From Burkholderia sp. Ax-1724 (GTDB lineage Bacteria; Pseudomonadota; Gammaproteobacteria; Burkholderiales; Burkholderiaceae), in assembly GCF_011752995.1 (NCBI RefSeq), contig NZ_VWWL01000013.1, forward strand, positions 62,001 through 126,000: a stretch of 64,000 nt of DNA. Reading direction: 5' to 3'. The notes under the pieces were generated by a model that was not told the DNA's origin, did no database searches, and saw only the letters and a list, made by a program, of their open reading frames with translations. Position numbers and translations under genes: made by a program. Positions 62,405 through 64,000 of this stretch are shown piece after piece; position 1 is the stretch's first letter; each line of letters begins with the position of its first letter.

Positions 62405-64000
62405 ATGTTTCATCAACTACTCACTCCAGTCGGCAACTCGCTGTTCCCCTCGTTTCTCGTCGCCGCGCTGCCGATCATCGCGGTGCTCGCGCTGCTCGGC
62501 TGGGCCCGCAGGCCAGCCTGGCAGGCGTCGCTCGCGGGCCTCGTCATCGGTCTGGTGGTGGCGATTTTCATCTGGCAGTTTCCGGTCGGACTCGCGTTCA
62601 ACTCGGTGGCCGCGGGCGCCGTGTTCGCGTGCTGGCCCGTCATGTGGATCGTCTTCACCGCGATCCTGCTCTACAACATCGCGCAACGCTCGGGACGATT
62701 CGCGGCCTTTCGCCTGTGGATGATCGACAACCTGCCGAACGACCGGCGCATCGTGCTCGTGGTGGTCGGCTTTTCGTTCGGCGCGCTGCTCGAAGGCATT
62801 TCCGGCTTCGGCACGCCGGTCGCGATCACGAGTTCGCTGCTCATCATGCTCGGCTTCCCGACGCTCGAAGCGCTTACCTTCACGCTGATCTTCAACACCG
62901 CGCCGGTCGCGTTCGGCGCGCTCGGCGTGCCGATCACGGTGCTCGGCGCGGTCACGCATCTGCCGTCCGATGCGCTCGCGAAAATGGTCGGCCGGCAGTT
63001 GCCGTTCTTCGCGCTGCTACTGCCGTTCTACGTGATCGCCGTCTACGCGGGCTTTCGCAACATGCTGCGCGTGTGGCCGGTGCTGCTCGTGTCGGGCGCG
63101 AGCTTCGCGCTCACGCAGTTCGTCGCGTCGAACTACGTGAACTACAGCCTGACCGACGTGCTGTCGTCGATGGTCTCGCTGATCGTCACGATCGCGTTCC
63201 TGCGCGTCTGGAAGCCCGCCGTCGATCCGAAGTTCGCGGTCAACGTCGACCGCATCAACGAGGTGCGCGGCAAGGTCGGCGGCGCGCAGGGCTGGTATCC
63301 GTGGATCATCGTGTCGGTCGTCGTGATCGTCTGGACCGTCGCGAAGATCTTCACGATCGGCGACGTCAAGGTGCCGTGGCCCGGTCTCGACAAGGCCGTC
63401 TTCATCACGCTGTACAACACGCCGTACGGCGCGGTGTGGGACTTCCAGCCGCTCGCGACCGGCACCGCGATTCTCGTCGCGGCGCTCATCACCGCGTTCA
63501 TCGTGCGGCTGTCGCCGGGCGAATTCGGCAAGGCGATCGCCGATACGTGGGTGCAGACGCGCATCGCGATTCTGACGGTCGCGACCATCGTCGGCCTCGC
63601 CTATCTGATGAACTATTCGGGGCTCACCTACACGCTCGGTCTCGGCGTCGCCTCGGTCGGGCCGTTCTTCCCGCTCGTGTCGGCGTTCCTCGGCTGGGTC
63701 GCGGTGTTCCTGTCGGGCAGCGATACCTCGGGCAACGCCCTGTTCGGCAACCTGCAGGTGGTGGCGGCCAACCAGCTCAACCTGAACCCGGTGCTGATGG
63801 CGGCGACCAATTCGTCGGGCGGCGTGATGGGCAAGATGATCTCGCCGCAGAACATCTCGACCGGCGTCGCGACGACCGAACTGAAGGGCAAGGAAGGTGT
63901 CGTGTTCGCGAAGACCTTCAAGCATTCGATTCTGCTGACGGTGCTGCTCGGCGTGCTCGTGTGGGCGCAGCAGAATTTCCTGCAGTGGATGATTCCGCAT
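62405..64000 (+). CDS. lldP: L-lactate permease (LctP/LldP family), 3' end outside window
   Basis: The frame is open from ATG 62405 to the right edge (532 residues, about the whole family length). The protein is a many-helix permease with GFSFGALLEGISGFGTPVAITSSLLIMLGF, FNTAPVAFGALGVPIT, VFLSGSDTSGNALFGNLQVVAANQL and SSGGVMGKMISPQNISTG, the family hallmarks. It imports lactate, and related 2-hydroxy acids, with protons. The start follows AAGGAGA. No downstream gene is visible. Confidence 0.96.
   Translation, partial: MFHQLLTPVGNSLFPSFLVAALPIIAVLALLGWARRPAWQASLAGLVIGLVVAIFIWQFPVGLAFNSVAAGAVFACWPVMWIVFTAILLYNIAQRSGRFAAFRLWMIDNLPNDRRIVLVVVGFSFGALLEGISGFGTPVAITSSLLIMLGFPTLEALTFTLIFNTAPVAFGALGVPITVLGAVTHLPSDALAKMVGRQLPFFALLLPFYVIAVYAGFRNMLRVWPVLLVSGASFALTQFVASNYVNYSLTDVLSSMVSLIVTIAFLRVWKPAVDPKFAVNVDRINEVRGKVGGAQGWYPWIIVSVVVIVWTVAKIFTIGDVKVPWPGLDKAVFITLYNTPYGAVWDFQPLATGTAILVAALITAFIVRLSPGEFGKAIADTWVQTRIAILTVATIVGLAYLMNYSGLTYTLGLGVASVGPFFPLVSAFLGWVAVFLSGSDTSGNALFGNLQVVAANQLNLNPVLMAATNSSGGVMGKMISPQNISTGVATTELKGKEGVVFAKTFKHSILLTVLLGVLVWAQQNFLQWMIPH

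Overview
The window is a GC-rich chromosomal or megaplasmid segment typical of Burkholderia/Paraburkholderia (Burkholderiaceae). Supporting signs are the codon bias, two trimeric porins of the beta-proteobacterial type, many LysR-regulated catabolic clusters, paired DUF1328 genes, an entericidin gene and an MXKDX-repeat gene. No transposase, phage gene, CRISPR array or rRNA was seen. There is one tRNA, Leu-TAA.

Layout. (1) 1-14.8 kb is a LysR-controlled catabolic island. One leftward operon holds UbiD decarboxylase, a CoxG-like protein, UbiX flavin prenyltransferase and an MFS importer cut by the window edge. Divergent from it are a GcvA-type LysR gene and an acyl-CoA-ligase-like gene. A second leftward operon holds an alpha/beta hydrolase, a three-subunit molybdenum hydroxylase (FAD, Mo, 2x[2Fe-2S]), an MFS transporter, a RidA protein and XdhC. 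Both leftward operons carry the same 28-bp operator-like element with identical internal spacing, so they look like one regulon for a hetero/aromatic acid. (2) 15-25.3 kb holds a porin, a LysR regulator, and a rightward operon of FAH-family hydrolase, HyuA, HyuB, a small cysteine-containing protein, an MFS transporter and a COG0523 GTPase. A different 22-bp element occurs upstream of both the porin and this operon. (3) 25.3-28.6 kb holds a di-haem cytochrome c peroxidase-like protein and an AcpA/PLC-type phosphoesterase.

(4) 28.9-38.9 kb is a Rieske ring-hydroxylase island split around a LysR gene. Oxygenase alpha and beta, an aldo/keto reductase, an MFS transporter and a porin run left. A ferredoxin-NAD reductase, a Rieske ferredoxin, an SDR, a small acidic protein and a crotonase run right. 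(5) 39-41.7 kb holds a sulfite-oxidase-fold protein, an aldehyde dehydrogenase and DUF779. (6) 41.9-51 kb holds tRNA-Leu, a metallophosphoesterase, an MFS transporter, DUF1493, a VOC protein, an APH(6)-like kinase, two response regulators, a ferritin-like protein, two DUF1328 membrane proteins, a sensor kinase and entericidin. (7) 51-58.3 kb holds a FadH-like flavoprotein, a DMT exporter, an MXKDX-repeat protein, a Tat-exported molybdopterin protein with its cytochrome b, a DUF1223 protein and a small secreted protein. (8) 58.5-64 kb holds a TPP riboswitch with thiC, two small lipoproteins and a lactate permease running off the right end.

The most interesting signals are the two shared-operator regulons, the uncharacterised UbiD plus molybdenum-hydroxylase pathway, the HyuA/HyuB plus small subunit plus metallochaperone operon, the two pairs of paralogous MFS transporters that link separate islands, and several short in-frame tandem repeats.
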